Below are positions 8,196 to 18,126 of a DNA stretch of 64,000 nt, in pieces. The translations under genes were made by a program, and so were the position numbers. The stretch comes from Armatimonadetes bacterium Uphvl-Ar1 (GTDB lineage Bacteria > Armatimonadota > Fimbriimonadia > Fimbriimonadales > Fimbriimonadaceae): contig CP021423.1 in NCBI GenBank assembly GCA_002162075.1, positions 2,108,001 to 2,172,000 on the forward strand, in the 5' to 3' direction. The notes beneath the pieces were generated by a model. It saw only the letters and a list, made by a program, of their open reading frames with translations. It did not search any database and was not told the origin of the DNA. Positions within the stretch are counted from its first letter, which is position 1. Every line of letters begins with the position of its first letter.

Positions 8196-9308
8196 TTGAG
8201 TCAAAATAAACCCGTGGAACCCTACCCACGAACCTGGGCCGAGATCAACTTTCCCGCAATGGCGCACAATTTTCGCGTCATTCGCAACCACATCGGCCCA
8301 ACCCCAAAAATCGGACTCGTCTGCAAAGCCGATGCATACGGCCACGGCCTCGTCCCCGTCGGCAGGTTCGCCGCCCGCAATGGAGCCGACTGGCTGTGCG
8401 TCGCCAGCGTCCAAGAAGGCGTCGCCCTCCGCGACTCTGGTCTCGATTGCCCCATCATGGTCATGTCCCCCACCCTCCCTGTCGAAGCCGGACAAGCCAT
8501 CTTCTACAATCTTGACGTCTTCGTCGAATCATCCGCCGCAATTCACCACTACCAGGCCACCGCCGCCTCCCAAGACCGAATCGCCCGCCTCCACCTCAAG
8601 GTGGACACGGGACTTCACCGCTTTGGCTGCTCGCCCGATCAAATCCCCGCGCTCACCCGAGAAATCCAATCCCATCCCAACCTCCTCCTCGCCGGAGTCG
8701 CCCAACATTTCCTCAATTCCTCTTCCAATCCCGAAAGAACCAAAGCCCAGCTCAACACTTTCCACCAATCGCTCGAAAACCTCGAACTTCCTCCCCTAAC
8801 CCTCATCCATACCGCCAACTCCGCCGCCACCGCTCTCTACCCCGAATCCCGCCATTCACTCATCCGGGTCGGCATGCACGCATACGGAATTGACCCCGAT
8901 AATCTCTACCAGAATCAGCTCATTCCCGTCATGCGTTGGTTCACACGCATCACGTCACTCCGCAAAGTCGCCCCAGGTGAAACCGTTTCCTATAACGGCA
9001 CCTGGAAGGCCAAAACTCCATCAACCATCGCAACCCTCGGCGTCGGCTACGGCGATGGTTACCCTCGGGCCCTCAGCAATAAATCAGAGGTCTTTCTTCA
9101 GGGACAAACCGTCCCCCAAGTCGGCCTTGTCTGCATGGATCAAATCATGATCGATGTCACGAACGTGCCTGACCCCCAAATCGGCGACACTGTCGAACTC
9201 CTCGGTGAAAACATCCGCGTTCCCACCCTCGCCCGTGCCGCCGAAACAAATAGCCATGAAATCGTCACCCGACTCATGACCAGGGTCAACCGCCGTTACG
9301 TCTATTAA
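8196..9308 (+). CDS. alr: Alanine racemase
   Basis: A PLP-dependent enzyme that makes D-alanine for peptidoglycan. It has the PLP-lysine motif GLVCKADAYGHG near residue 45, TGLHRFG in the TIM-barrel domain, and VSYNGTW carrying the second catalytic Tyr near residue 265, followed by the VGYGDGYPR and VCMDQIMIDV elements of the C-terminal beta domain. At 370 aa the length is normal. The start is uncertain: TTG 8196 or the in-frame GTG 8214 (just before EPYPRTWAEI), neither with a clear ribosome-binding site. It overlaps serA by 4 bp tail to tail and faces the TetR gene, which may control it. Confidence 0.93.
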   Translation: MSQNKPVEPYPRTWAEINFPAMAHNFRVIRNHIGPTPKIGLVCKADAYGHGLVPVGRFAARNGADWLCVASVQEGVALRDSGLDCPIMVMSPTLPVEAGQAIFYNLDVFVESSAAIHHYQATAASQDRIARLHLKVDTGLHRFGCSPDQIPALTREIQSHPNLLLAGVAQHFLNSSSNPERTKAQLNTFHQSLENLELPPLTLIHTANSAATALYPESRHSLIRVGMHAYGIDPDNLYQNQLIPVMRWFTRITSLRKVAPGETVSYNGTWKAKTPSTIATLGVGYGDGYPRALSNKSEVFLQGQTVPQVGLVCMDQIMIDVTNVPDPQIGDTVELLGENIRVPTLARAAETNSHEIVTRLMTRVNRRYVY

Positions 9309-10519
9309 CCATTTGACGGAAGGTCAAAAATGCTCGCGTCAAAGATCGCTGGGTGCGTTTTCACCGCAAGCAATCCTGAAGCCGAAACCACTTTGTCCAG
9401 AGCAATCTGAGCAATCGCGCTCTGCGCTCCACCCAGGATAATGTTCTCCATTTCCTGAACGTTCACCCCCTCATCTCGCAGAACACCAAGAACATGCGAA
9501 AGAACCCCAACCTTGTCTTGGTGGCGCACCACCAAAAGGTGAGTCGCAACCGCACCCTTTGTCACATTGACAACATTGTGAACAATTCCCGTGCTCTTGT
9601 AATCAGCAACAATTCGGACAACCTCTGCCGCCACAGCTTCCTGTGCCTGTTCCGTCGATGCCCCAATATGATGAGTGCAAACAACCCCCTTCGCATCCGT
9701 CATCGGGCCGGAATACTCCGCTTCCGCCGCCGCCGGTTCACCATCAAATACATCCAATCCCGCCCGAATCCTCCCCGCCTGGCAGGCTTCAAGCAACGCC
9801 GCTTGGTCAACCACCTCCGATCGAGAAGTATTCACAAAAATTGCCCCCGGTCGCATCTTGCCAATCAACTCCGCCGAAATCATCCCTTTGGTCGAAGGGT
9901 TCAGAGCCGTATGAACACTCACGACGTCCGACTGGGAAACCAAATCCTCCAGTGACTCCGCCCGGGCAATCCCCAATGCCGCCGCCGCCTCCGGCTGCAT
10001 CCACCTGGAATAAGCGATAACATTCATCCCGAAAGCTTTTGCCCGGGGAATCATCTCCTGCGCAATGTTCCCCATCCCAATCAACCCAAGGGTTAAACCA
10101 TAAAGTCCGCGACCCTTCGAATATGCCTTCTTGTTCCACTTGCCATTCCGCAAATCAACTGCACAATCTGCAATGGAACGGTCAACCGCCAACATCAGCC
10201 CAAATGCCAATTCCGCTACCGCAATCGAGTTTTTCCCGGGACAATTCGCAACGTAAACCCCACGCTCACTCGCCGCCGCGATGTCAATCGTATTCACCCC
10301 CGCTCCCGCCCGAATCACGAGCGTCAAAGCATCCGCCGCCCCCATCGCATCTGCTTCGACTTTGGTAGAACGAACGACCAAAACTGCTGGCTTCTCTCGT
10401 TCTATCGCATCTCGCAAACTGTCCCCATTCAGGTCCGCATCCTGAACAACCTCACATCCAATCGCTTTCAAGCCGTCAAGAGCCGATTGTTCCAACTTAT
10501 CTGCAACCAAAACCTTCAT
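9305..10519 (-). CDS. serA: D-3-phosphoglycerate dehydrogenase
   Basis: Catalyses the first step of serine synthesis (3-phosphoglycerate to 3-phosphohydroxypyruvate, NAD-linked). The substrate-binding halves flank a Rossmann domain with GLIGMGNIAQ near residue 150. NTSRSEVVD, GLDVFDGEP (catalytic Glu region) and THHIGAST (catalytic His) follow. A C-terminal ACT-like regulatory domain (about 330-404) begins near HLLVVRHQDKVGVLSHVLG. The start is ATG 10519; a TTG two codons upstream (10525) has GAAGGG six bases before it and is also possible. It lies immediately downstream of the DUF255 gene, probably in one operon. Confidence 0.92.
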   Translation of the reverse strand: MKVLVADKLEQSALDGLKAIGCEVVQDADLNGDSLRDAIEREKPAVLVVRSTKVEADAMGAADALTLVIRAGAGVNTIDIAAASERGVYVANCPGKNSIAVAELAFGLMLAVDRSIADCAVDLRNGKWNKKAYSKGRGLYGLTLGLIGMGNIAQEMIPRAKAFGMNVIAYSRWMQPEAAAALGIARAESLEDLVSQSDVVSVHTALNPSTKGMISAELIGKMRPGAIFVNTSRSEVVDQAALLEACQAGRIRAGLDVFDGEPAAAEAEYSGPMTDAKGVVCTHHIGASTEQAQEAVAAEVVRIVADYKSTGIVHNVVNVTKGAVATHLLVVRHQDKVGVLSHVLGVLRDEGVNVQEMENIILGGAQSAIAQIALDKVVSASGLLAVKTHPAIFDASIFDLPSNG

Positions 10520-10528
10520 GCCCAAACT

Positions 10529-12625
10529 TTACCCTTCACGAACTCCGATGACATGTCCTTTAACCTCAATTTCATCTGGACGATAACATTCGGAATCCGA
10601 ACATACTTGATACCCAACCCGCACAACAAAGACACCGTTTTGACCAACCGGTTGGACCCGCAATCCAATTTCAACCGTCCCCGAAAGCTGCCCGGTCTCA
10701 CTCACCGGATAACTGACTTCCGCATATCCACCATCCACCGCCACCGTCATCGGAATCAACCAATCAGCTCCTGGATCGTTGGAGTTAATATGATAACCAT
10801 CAGGAATCCGAATAACCAAATGGGCATAAGCCCAACCATCCGGATCCATCTGAAGCGGCAATGGATCAAACCAAGCCTCAATCGCCACTCCTTGCCCAGC
10901 AACCGTCGAGACAACTTGCCGACCTAAGACCAACTGCTCCAAACATTCAAGCAAAATTGTTGCCGCCGCTTGCGGAGCCAGCTGCGCCCAGCCATATGCT
11001 GCAGTTAAATGCTCAAGTGCCTCATCGTTGCGCCCCACCCGCCGGAGCAAACCAATCGCGACCCCATTTGCGCTCGGTACCGCTTGATCCAAAAATGGCT
11101 TCTGCCGACCAATCAATTCCTCATGCCCCCAACCCGTGAAATAGAATCCTCTCTGATCAGCAAACTCTTCCACCATCCGGTCAACCACCTCAGATGCATC
11201 CCGTCCCAAATCCACTAAAGCCATGCCAAAGTAGGCATAATCATCGAGGAATCCGTCTACCGACTCATGTCCCTCCACCCACTGGTGGGGTAACTCCGCT
11301 CCATAACTCACAAAGAAATCCGCCACCCGATTCGCTAGGTCAAGACGGCCCGCTTCCACTAACCCTGAAATCACCAGCGCATTCCAGGCGAGCAGGCCCT
11401 TCTCGTCCCGCCCCGGTTGTTCACGATCCATTCGCCGCTCCAACATCTCATCCAGATCATCCAGTCGCCGGCCAACTGACTGGCGCGCGAACAGATTCAA
11501 GCCCAGATAAGCCCCCGTCGCCTCGTCCTGAAAGTTTCCTCCTTCCTCAAACCCATAAACTTCCGCCACCCCATCAGAAACCTCATCCCGTTTCCAGAGA
11601 TAAGTCAAACCCTCTTCTCCATCTGTGTCCGCGTCGAGTGCAGCCGCATAAACGTCCCCCACCTTCATTTCCCGTTCAAGCCATCCCACAATCCCGTCCG
11701 ACACTTCCTCAAACAGCCCCTTCAAATCCTCATCATCCACCATCCGCGCTGCCCGGGCATAAAGCCAAAGCATTTGCCCGTTGTCGCTTAGCATCTTCTC
11801 AAAGTGCGGCAAATGCCACTGCGCGTCGGTTGAATACCGGTGAAACCCACCGCCGACATGATCCCGAATCCCGCCCAAAGCCATCTGCTCCAGAGTCCGC
11901 ATCACCATATAAACCGCCGTATCAATCAGTCCCGCCGCATCCCCCGGCAAGTCCGCCCGGACTTCAATGTAGCGCATCAAAAATCGCAAAGCCGCAAAAG
12001 GCGGAAACTTGGGAGCTCCCCCAAACCCTCCATTCACTTCGTCAAAATCTTCCCGCATCGCCCGAACTGCCCCGTCCATCAACCCCACATCAATCTTGTC
12101 CGTCACCGGTGGAATTGTCCGCTCCAAGACTTGCCTTAACCCCTGAGCAAATTCTTCACTCTTGCGCCGAATGTCCGCTTCCTCCTCTCGCCAAGCCCCC
12201 GCAAGTGCCGCCAAAATCTGCAGAAACCCTGGATTCTCACCCCGCCCATTTTTCGGAAAGTACGTCCCCGCAAAGAACGGCTTTGCATCCGGGGTCAAAA
12301 AGACCGACATCGGCCACCCTCCGCGACCCGTCGCCAATTGCACCGCTGTCATATAGAGATCATCAATATCGGGTCGCTCCTCCCGGTCAAGCTTAATACA
12401 CACAAAATCCCGATTCAACGCCTCCGCAACTTCCAAATCCTCAAAACTCTCATGCGCCATAACATGGCACCAATGACAACTTGAGTAACCCACACTCAAA
12501 AAGACTGGCTTGTTCTCTCGCCTTGCCTCCTCCCAAGCCGCCTCGCCCCATTCCTGCCAATCCACCGGATTCTCCGCGTGCTGGCGCAAATACGGCGAAG
12601 AACTCAAAGCAAGACGATTCGGCAT
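10529..12625 (-). CDS. DUF255 thioredoxin-domain protein (YyaL/SSP411 family) with a DsbD-like C-terminus
   Basis: The N-terminal ~170 residues are the DUF255 thioredoxin-like domain: [13 protein letters not shown], then SCHWCHVM with the CxxC pair, [12 protein letters not shown] and [12 protein letters not shown]. The middle is an (alpha/alpha)6 barrel like that of GlcNAc 2-epimerases ([30 protein letters not shown]). From about residue 575 the usual family ending is replaced by a beta-rich segment with [13 protein letters not shown] and [12 protein letters not shown], which resembles the N-terminal domain of DsbD. Enzymatic activity is unknown, and a thiol-redox role is inferred. The start MPNRLALSS at 12625 fits the family; an open frame upstream is not conserved-looking. 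It is divergent from murJ. Confidence 0.85.
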   Translation of the reverse strand: MPNRLALSSSPYLRQHAENPVDWQEWGEAAWEEARRENKPVFLSVGYSSCHWCHVMAHESFEDLEVAEALNRDFVCIKLDREERPDIDDLYMTAVQLATGRGGWPMSVFLTPDAKPFFAGTYFPKNGRGENPGFLQILAALAGAWREEEADIRRKSEEFAQGLRQVLERTIPPVTDKIDVGLMDGAVRAMREDFDEVNGGFGGAPKFPPFAALRFLMRYIEVRADLPGDAAGLIDTAVYMVMRTLEQMALGGIRDHVGGGFHRYSTDAQWHLPHFEKMLSDNGQMLWLYARAARMVDDEDLKGLFEEVSDGIVGWLEREMKVGDVYAAALDADTDGEEGLTYLWKRDEVSDGVAEVYGFEEGGNFQDEATGAYLGLNLFARQSVGRRLDDLDEMLERRMDREQPGRDEKGLLAWNALVISGLVEAGRLDLANRVADFFVSYGAELPHQWVEGHESVDGFLDDYAYFGMALVDLGRDASEVVDRMVEEFADQRGFYFTGWGHEELIGRQKPFLDQAVPSANGVAIGLLRRVGRNDEALEHLTAAYGWAQLAPQAAATILLECLEQLVLGRQVVSTVAGQGVAIEAWFDPLPLQMDPDGWAYAHLVIRIPDGYHINSNDPGADWLIPMTVAVDGGYAEVSYPVSETGQLSGTVEIGLRVQPVGQNGVFVVRVGYQVCSDSECYRPDEIEVKGHVIGVREG

Positions 12626-12711
12626 TTCAATTTCAGCATACCGACCCACCTCCGGCCCGCACAGGGAACGAACCACCCCATCCCAAACGCTATACTTCCC
12701 CACAACTAATC

Positions 12712-14340
12712 GTGAGCAAGCCCGAAACTTCAAACAGCCTCACCCCAAATATCGCCAAGGGCGGCATCATCATGGCTGCCAGTATATTTCTATCGCGCAT
12801 CCTCGGCCTTGTCCGCGAAGCGGTCATCACCGGTCAATTCGGCAACTCCACGCTCACCGACGCCTATTTTGCCGCTTTCTCCATCCCAGACTTACTCTTT
12901 TATTTGGTCGCTGGCGGTGCCCTCAGTAGCGCTTTCATTCCTGTCTTCAGCGAATATCTCCACACCGACCGCGAAGATGAGGCTTGGCATATTTTCTCCG
13001 TAGTCCTCACTCTGATGTCCATCATCGTGGCCATCTTCATTGCCGTAGCGATGGTGTTCACGCCTCTTCTTATTCAAATCACCGCCCCTCAAACTGATCC
13101 CACCAAAGCCGCCGAGTTCTATCCCATGGCCGTGATGATGGCCCGGATCGTCCTTCCTGCTCAATTTGCATTCTTCATTGGTGGCATCCTTTTCGGCACC
13201 CTATACAGCCGCAACATTTTCACCGTCCCCGGGCTCGGGCCAAACATTTACAACATCGGCATCATATTTGGTGCTCTGGTTCTCAGCCAATTCATGCTCG
13301 TCCCCACCGCCGGCATGAGTTGGGGGGCAACGATTGGCGCATTCATTGGCAATCTATTGATTCCCCTCATCGCCATGCGCTCAATCGGTCTCAAATACAA
13401 ATTCAGCCTCGACACCAAACACCCGGGAGTAAGAAAAGTTTTCCGGCTCATGGCCCCGGTCGTCTTTGGACTATCTCTTCCTGGTGTGTTCGCCCTGTTC
13501 CTCGTCGCCTTTTCCAGCTGGGGATACGGCGAAGAATCCGGCTTCATCTCATCATTCCGGCAAGCCAACACCCTCATGCAAGCCCCTCTCGGAGTCTTTG
13601 GGCAAAGTATGGCCCTCGCTGTTTTCCCCGCCCTCAGCCAGTTTTTCGCTCAAAAGAACATGGATATGTTCCGCGACCAACTCATCAAAACTCTCCGCAG
13701 CGTCATCTACCTCACTGTCCCCGTCAGCTTCATCCTCATATTCGCCAGTTCTGATGTCATCCGCCTCGTCTACCAACACGGTCAATTCACTGCCGCTGAC
13801 ACCGCTCGAATGGCTCCACTCCTCACGGCATTCGCCATCGGAGTCCCCTTCTGGTGTCTCCAACCAATCCTCATGCGGGCCTTCTTCGCAATCCAGAACA
13901 CCCTCCGGCCCATCCTTCTCGGCACACTCGCCACTGCCATATTTCTCGCCATCAGCTTCGCCGTCGTAACCACCGACCAAGCACCTTACGCTCTTGCCCT
14001 TGGAGGCTCTGTCGCTGCAATTGCCCTCGTCATTCTCCTCATCAAATCGATTGCCAAAGAAGTTCCCGGCCTCAATACGGCCCCTCTGTTCAAAACTGCC
14101 GTCAAAGCCTCCGTCGCCGCAATTCCTTCAACTGCCGTCTTCTGGGGCATCTTCCGCCTCAGCGAGCAGTTCCCCACCCTCGACAACAAGTACGCCGCTC
14201 TCGCCCTCGGCCTCTTCTTTGGCCTCGTCAGCCTGTGGGTGTATTACTTCATCACGAAATTCTTCCGAATGCCCGAATCAGCTTATTTGGATAGAGTGGC
14301 CAACCGGATTAACAAAAAATCAAAAACGGAACCAAACTGA
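12712..14340 (+). CDS. murJ: Lipid II flippase MurJ
   Basis: Membrane protein of the MviN/MurJ family that flips the peptidoglycan precursor lipid II to the outer face. About 14 hydrophobic segments cover the protein. The opening [23 protein letters not shown] and [30 protein letters not shown] are diagnostic. The GTG at 12712 gives 542 aa, a normal length. The open frame extends further upstream, but that part is Pro/Arg-rich and antisense to the DUF255 gene. A later start at the Met in GGIIMAAS would be too short at the N-terminus. Spacing to the divergent DUF255 gene is about 85 bp. Confidence 0.93.
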   Translation: MSKPETSNSLTPNIAKGGIIMAASIFLSRILGLVREAVITGQFGNSTLTDAYFAAFSIPDLLFYLVAGGALSSAFIPVFSEYLHTDREDEAWHIFSVVLTLMSIIVAIFIAVAMVFTPLLIQITAPQTDPTKAAEFYPMAVMMARIVLPAQFAFFIGGILFGTLYSRNIFTVPGLGPNIYNIGIIFGALVLSQFMLVPTAGMSWGATIGAFIGNLLIPLIAMRSIGLKYKFSLDTKHPGVRKVFRLMAPVVFGLSLPGVFALFLVAFSSWGYGEESGFISSFRQANTLMQAPLGVFGQSMALAVFPALSQFFAQKNMDMFRDQLIKTLRSVIYLTVPVSFILIFASSDVIRLVYQHGQFTAADTARMAPLLTAFAIGVPFWCLQPILMRAFFAIQNTLRPILLGTLATAIFLAISFAVVTTDQAPYALALGGSVAAIALVILLIKSIAKEVPGLNTAPLFKTAVKASVAAIPSTAVFWGIFRLSEQFPTLDNKYAALALGLFFGLVSLWVYYFITKFFRMPESAYLDRVANRINKKSKTEPN

Positions 14341-14364
14341 TATTACAATTCGTAATAAAGCGGT

Positions 14365-15672
14365 ATGTCCCTGATCACTGCCCTCATCGCGCCCCTCGCT
14401 TTAACTTCCTCAGCTCCAATCCAATCAGGAGAACTCCCCCGAAAACCCGCGCTCGGCATCCAATTCCAAGCCGGAACCCTAATCGTAGCTGGAACTGTCC
14501 CCGGAGGCTCGGCTGAAAAAGACCTCAAACCCGGTGACATCCTCCTAAGCCTCAACAATGTCACTCTGGAAAATCCCCAACTGCTTGGCTCTGCAATTGC
14601 CCCGCTCAAAACTGGCGAGAAAATCCCCGTAGTCCTTCAAAGAGACGGCAAAGTCGTCAACTTGACGCTAACCCTAAAGGAACGACTCCGTGAAACTTCA
14701 CCCGACTACGACGTGATTTACAGCCATGTCGTCAGCAACGGCAATCGCATCCGCACCATCATCACTAAGCCGAAAAAAGCCGGTAAATTTCCCGTTTTCT
14801 TCATGATGCAAGGTCTCGGTCAGTTCAGCATGGATTACGCCCTCTCTGGCCCATCTGGACCATACAAGGAATTTGTCCAACACTTCGCTAAGCAAGATTT
14901 CGTGACCATACGGGTCGAAAAACCCGGCATGGGCGACGCCGAAGGTGGACCCTACCCCGAAACCGACTTTTTCACCGAAGGCGACGTCTACCTCCAAGCC
15001 CTCCGTGACATCAAAACCAAACCGTACGTCAATCCTGACCGCGTCTTCCTTTTCGGACACAGTATGGGCGGAACGTTTGGCCCCTGGGTCGTCAGCCAAG
15101 AACCCGTCTATGGGTTCATTCCTGCTTCGACCCTCTACAAAACATGGACCGAATATTGGGTTGAAAATGTACGTCGCCAGCAAGCACTGGCCGGTGCAAG
15201 TCCCCAAGAGCAAGATGCCGGTGCTCGAGCCGATGCCGTCATCCAACCTCTGGTATTGCTCCATAACTGGACTCCCGCACGAGTCGCCGAAGAGTTCCCT
15301 GTCTATAAACCATACATTGACGAATACTTCGGTCAGGACCCCACCAAGATGATGGGGCGAACCCTTGGGTTCTGGCGTCAACTCGCCGGGCTCAACCTGC
15401 CCGAACTCTGGAGCAAAGTCAATGCCCGCACCCTCGTCCTTTGGGGTCAATGGGATTACGTCAGCACCGAAGCTGATCACATGATGATCCGCGACCAGCT
15501 CAACGCCCAAAAACCCGGATCAGCCACCTATGTCCGCATTGACGATGCCTTCCATGGCTTCACCAAAGCCACCAGCTACGAAAACGCTCGAGCCGTCCCC
15601 AGCCAACCCTTTAACTTTAAAGTCATTGAAGTGATGGATGAGTGGATCAAAAAACAACTCGCCGAAAACTGA
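14365..15672 (+). CDS. Secreted alpha/beta hydrolase with an N-terminal PDZ domain
   Basis: A short signal-like N-terminus (residues 1-17, ending LALTSSA) is followed by a PDZ domain (about 25-105: GTVPGGSAEKDLKPGDILLS). An alpha/beta hydrolase domain follows with the nucleophile elbow GHSMGG near residue 233, a candidate Asp in WGQWDYVS near 362, and a His in DDAFHGF near 396. Substrate is not recognised. PDZ plus hydrolase suggests a periplasmic esterase or peptidase-like enzyme. It starts 24 bp after murJ on the same strand and may be cotranscribed with it. A strong stem-loop lies about 115 bp after its stop. Confidence 0.75.
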   Translation: MSLITALIAPLALTSSAPIQSGELPRKPALGIQFQAGTLIVAGTVPGGSAEKDLKPGDILLSLNNVTLENPQLLGSAIAPLKTGEKIPVVLQRDGKVVNLTLTLKERLRETSPDYDVIYSHVVSNGNRIRTIITKPKKAGKFPVFFMMQGLGQFSMDYALSGPSGPYKEFVQHFAKQDFVTIRVEKPGMGDAEGGPYPETDFFTEGDVYLQALRDIKTKPYVNPDRVFLFGHSMGGTFGPWVVSQEPVYGFIPASTLYKTWTEYWVENVRRQQALAGASPQEQDAGARADAVIQPLVLLHNWTPARVAEEFPVYKPYIDEYFGQDPTKMMGRTLGFWRQLAGLNLPELWSKVNARTLVLWGQWDYVSTEADHMMIRDQLNAQKPGSATYVRIDDAFHGFTKATSYENARAVPSQPFNFKVIEVMDEWIKKQLAEN

Positions 15673-15786
15673 ACAAACCCAAAAACCAAACGTCCCTAAA
15701 GCTGTTCGATCAACGTTCAATCGCAAAAACGTGGAACTCAAAGTTCCAGAAAGTCTGTAGTGAAGGACAGGCATGCGACAACGATC

Positions 15787-15825
15787 GCCGGCTCAAGACC
15801 CGCAAGTCTGAGCCGGCATTTTTTT
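15787..15825 (+). terminator. Rho-independent terminator
   Basis: The 9-bp stem GCCGGCTCA/TGAGCCGGC (15787-15795 and 15809-15817) with a 13-nt loop is followed by ATTTTTTT. It could end the hydrolase transcript. Because it lies ~115 bp downstream, it could also end a separate small RNA: the region before it contains a short GGAAC/GTTCC hairpin. Confidence 0.8.
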
Positions 15826-15946
15826 GTTTGAATGACTTTGCATGTTAAAACTCATACAAATCTCACAACTCCGCCGAACTCCGACATCAACACTAAGTCT
15901 CTACTCACCAAGGCAATCCCAAGAATTGCCAACAAAAAGGACAACC

Positions 15947-16435
15947 ATGAACAGTCTCAAAACAATTCTCGTCGCCGCAAGCCTCCTCGTCAGCGTCTTC
16001 GCTTTCGCCCAGGCCGAACATGGCAACCATACTGCCGGTAAAGGCGTCGCCAAAAATCAAGAGCAAACTGCTGAGTTTGAATTCCGCGCTGGACAAGTCC
16101 GAAATGGAGAAGTCAAAGGGAATTTCAGTATGACCGTCGGCGGACAAAATCTTCCGTCACGCGTCAAGATCGAACTCAAACGAATCGGCAACCTCGAAGT
16201 CGGTGAAGACCGCGCCTCATTCCAAGGTGCGGGAGTTCTGGTCGTCAACCGTAATGGACGACTAGAGCGTGTCGAGGGCCGAATCAAAGTCACGGTGTTC
16301 GACGTCACTGGACCGAACGAAAACGGCGAGGAACGACCGCATCGCGATCGAATCAAGGTCGAATTCAAAGCCGCCAATTCCAACCTCACGTTCGACTTCG
16401 AAGGGTTCGTCACTCGTGGCGATATCCGGGTCTGA
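15947..16435 (+). CDS. Secreted hypothetical protein
   Basis: A clear signal peptide (MNSLKTILVAASLLVSVFAFAQA) is followed by ~140 residues of beta-rich, charged sequence with no recognised domain. The ATG at 15947 is preceded by AAAAAGGACAACC, a good ribosome-binding site, so it is chosen over upstream in-frame codons. The pattern of alternating hydrophobic residues (KIELKRIGNL, GAGVLVVNRNGR, FDFEGFVTRGD) suggests a small beta-sandwich exported to the periplasm or outside. It is a single-gene unit, with a terminator on each side. Confidence 0.7.
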   Translation: MNSLKTILVAASLLVSVFAFAQAEHGNHTAGKGVAKNQEQTAEFEFRAGQVRNGEVKGNFSMTVGGQNLPSRVKIELKRIGNLEVGEDRASFQGAGVLVVNRNGRLERVEGRIKVTVFDVTGPNENGEERPHRDRIKVEFKAANSNLTFDFEGFVTRGDIRV

Positions 16436-16450
16436 CCAATATCAGAATGA

Positions 16451-16480
16451 AATGGCCCTCCCACCTGGGAGGGCCATTTT
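16451..16480. terminator. Bidirectional terminator between convergent genes
   Basis: A perfect 12-bp stem AATGGCCCTCCC/GGGAGGGCCATT around a 4-nt loop, with TT after it on the plus strand and a T-rich flank on the minus strand. It separates the secreted protein (plus) from the GyrI-like gene (minus), whose stop codon is at 16480-16482. Confidence 0.85.
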
Positions 16481-16941
16481 CACGAATTTTTAGCCGAGGC
16501 GACTAGCCGAGTTTGAAGATCAGCCTCTGGTACTTCCGTATGATCATTCAAATACTCTTCAAAACACCAATCCCAATCTGTCCCTCCCGCCAACTCCAAT
16601 GCCTGAGTGAATTCAGCCCATGCCGCTGGCAAACCTGAATAAGGGCCACTATAAATCGACACCAAAAAATCGCCCTCCGGTACATCAATTAAATGCAACT
16701 CCGGATGATCGATCTCAAAATCTAGCCCAACCTGAACCGCCGCATCGCTGACCAATTCCTCGACTGGCTTACTCTCCGGATCGTCGTACCAAAATCCCGC
16801 TGGTGGCCCAACCATCTCAATCCCCATCGGCCCAATGATCCCAAAGAGCCGGTCAAATGCTCCACCAATCTCTGGATATGCCCCAACATGCTGGATCGCA
16901 AGGTAACGCCTCGCCGGAAAGGAAATCTTCGTTACTTCCAT
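16480..16941 (-). CDS. GyrI-like small-molecule-binding domain protein
   Basis: The 153 residues match the stand-alone GyrI-like/AraC effector-binding fold: FPARRYLAIQHVGAYPEIGGAFDRLFG at the start, then PAGFWYDDPES, and two beta-alpha-beta repeats ending with EFTQALELAGGTDWDWCFEEYLND. There is no helix-turn-helix, so it is not a complete regulator. Stand-alone members bind small aromatic or cationic compounds, and some hydrolyse them. No ligand can be assigned. It is divergent from the aldo/keto reductase gene. Confidence 0.75.
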   Translation of the reverse strand: MEVTKISFPARRYLAIQHVGAYPEIGGAFDRLFGIIGPMGIEMVGPPAGFWYDDPESKPVEELVSDAAVQVGLDFEIDHPELHLIDVPEGDFLVSIYSGPYSGLPAAWAEFTQALELAGGTDWDWCFEEYLNDHTEVPEADLQTRLVASAKNS

Positions 16942-17026
16942 AGCTCATAGTATACACACCGCTCGTCGGAAAAATATAGACAAAATTCTACTTATAAGAA
17001 AACCTGCCAAACTCCAGTTGCCCGCC

Positions 17027-17965
17027 ATGAAAACCCAAACCCTTGGTCAATCCCCCCTCGCCGTATCACAAATTGCCTTCGGATGCATGCGGATATCCGG
17101 AACCTGGAACCCGTCCGATTTCACCCCCGCCCATGAAGAAATGGGCCGCCAAGCTCTCTACGCCGCTTACGAATCGGGATACACCCTTTTTGACCACGCA
17201 GACATTTATGGTCGTACCCTATGCGAGTTGATCCACGGACGCCTCCTCGCCGAATCCCCGGATCTCAGATCGAAAACCGTCATCGCTACAAAGTGCGGCA
17301 TTCGCTTCGGCGGCGATCCAAGTCCAAATTCTCCTCACCGTTGGGATTTCTCCAAGAGCCATATCATCGAATCCGCCGAACGCTCTCTGGAACGCCTCAA
17401 AATCAACCAGATTGATCTGTTCCAGCTCCACCGACCTGACCTCTTGATGGATCCCATGGAAATCGCCGAAGCCTTCCAGATCCTCGCCGATCGCAAACTG
17501 GTGAAATATTTCGGCGTCAGCAATTTCCGACCGAGCATGGTGGATCTCCTCAATTCAGGACTTCCCGATCCTCTGATCGTCAACCAAATCGAAATATCTC
17601 TCGACAACCTAGCACCCTTTGAAGACGGTCAACTCGATTCCCACCTCATTCATGACCTCACTCCCCTGGCTTGGTCACCGCTTGCGGGAGGATGGCTTGG
17701 ATCATCAAGTCTCGAACCTTCTCAATTCAGCGACCGCAACGCAAAACTCCACGCCCTACTCGGCGATCTCAGCAAAAAGTACAACACCTCGCGTCAAAAC
17801 ATCGCTCTCTCCTTCCTTCTCAAGCACCCAAGCCACATCATCCCGATCATCGGAACAACAAACCCCGAACGTATCAAAGACTCCGCCCTCGCCGCCGAAA
17901 TCGAACTCTCGCGAGAAGACTGGTACCAACTCTTCACCACCGCCAAAAACCAACCCCTGCCGTAA
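17027..17965 (+). CDS. Aldo/keto reductase
   Basis: An NADPH-dependent (beta/alpha)8-barrel oxidoreductase of 312 aa. The catalytic tetrad is visible: Asp and Tyr in FDHADIYG (about 55-62), Lys in IATKCGIR (about 92), and His in FQLHRPD (about 142). NADPH-binding elements are PLAWSPLAGG and PIIGTTNPERI near the C-terminus. The sequence resembles the YdhF-type subfamily. The ATG at 17027 is preferred to a TTG nine bases upstream. A family-A repeat lies just after the stop. Physiological substrate unknown. Confidence 0.88.
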   Translation: MKTQTLGQSPLAVSQIAFGCMRISGTWNPSDFTPAHEEMGRQALYAAYESGYTLFDHADIYGRTLCELIHGRLLAESPDLRSKTVIATKCGIRFGGDPSPNSPHRWDFSKSHIIESAERSLERLKINQIDLFQLHRPDLLMDPMEIAEAFQILADRKLVKYFGVSNFRPSMVDLLNSGLPDPLIVNQIEISLDNLAPFEDGQLDSHLIHDLTPLAWSPLAGGWLGSSSLEPSQFSDRNAKLHALLGDLSKKYNTSRQNIALSFLLKHPSHIIPIIGTTNPERIKDSALAAEIELSREDWYQLFTTAKNQPLP

Positions 17966-18006
17966 TTAATCCCCGTCGCAAATGCGTAGCAAAAATCGTC
18001 TGAATT

Positions 18007-18050
18007 CCCCCTCTCCGTATCAATGGAGAGGGGGCTAGGGGGTGAGGTCA
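18007..18050. repeat. Family-A palindromic repeat
   Basis: The stem CCCCCTCTCC/GGAGAGGGGG with loop GTATCAAT is followed by a conserved tail CTAGGGGGTGAGGTCA. Near-identical units lie at 41599-41642 and, in degraded form, at 51522-51602, each just downstream of a plus-strand gene. It could act as an mRNA 3' hairpin as well as being a dispersed element. Confidence 0.8.
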
Positions 18051-18126
18051 CCTCGCTATTCTTCTACATCGAAAATGATCCAGTCCCATATCTAGCCATG
18101 CAAGGTGCCGGACAAAATTAAAAAAC

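Noticed and set aside
12481-12711. Longer N-terminus for murJ from ATG 12481
   Set aside because: The extra 77 residues are Pro/Arg-rich and antisense to the DUF255 gene. MurJ homologues begin near the GTG at 12712.
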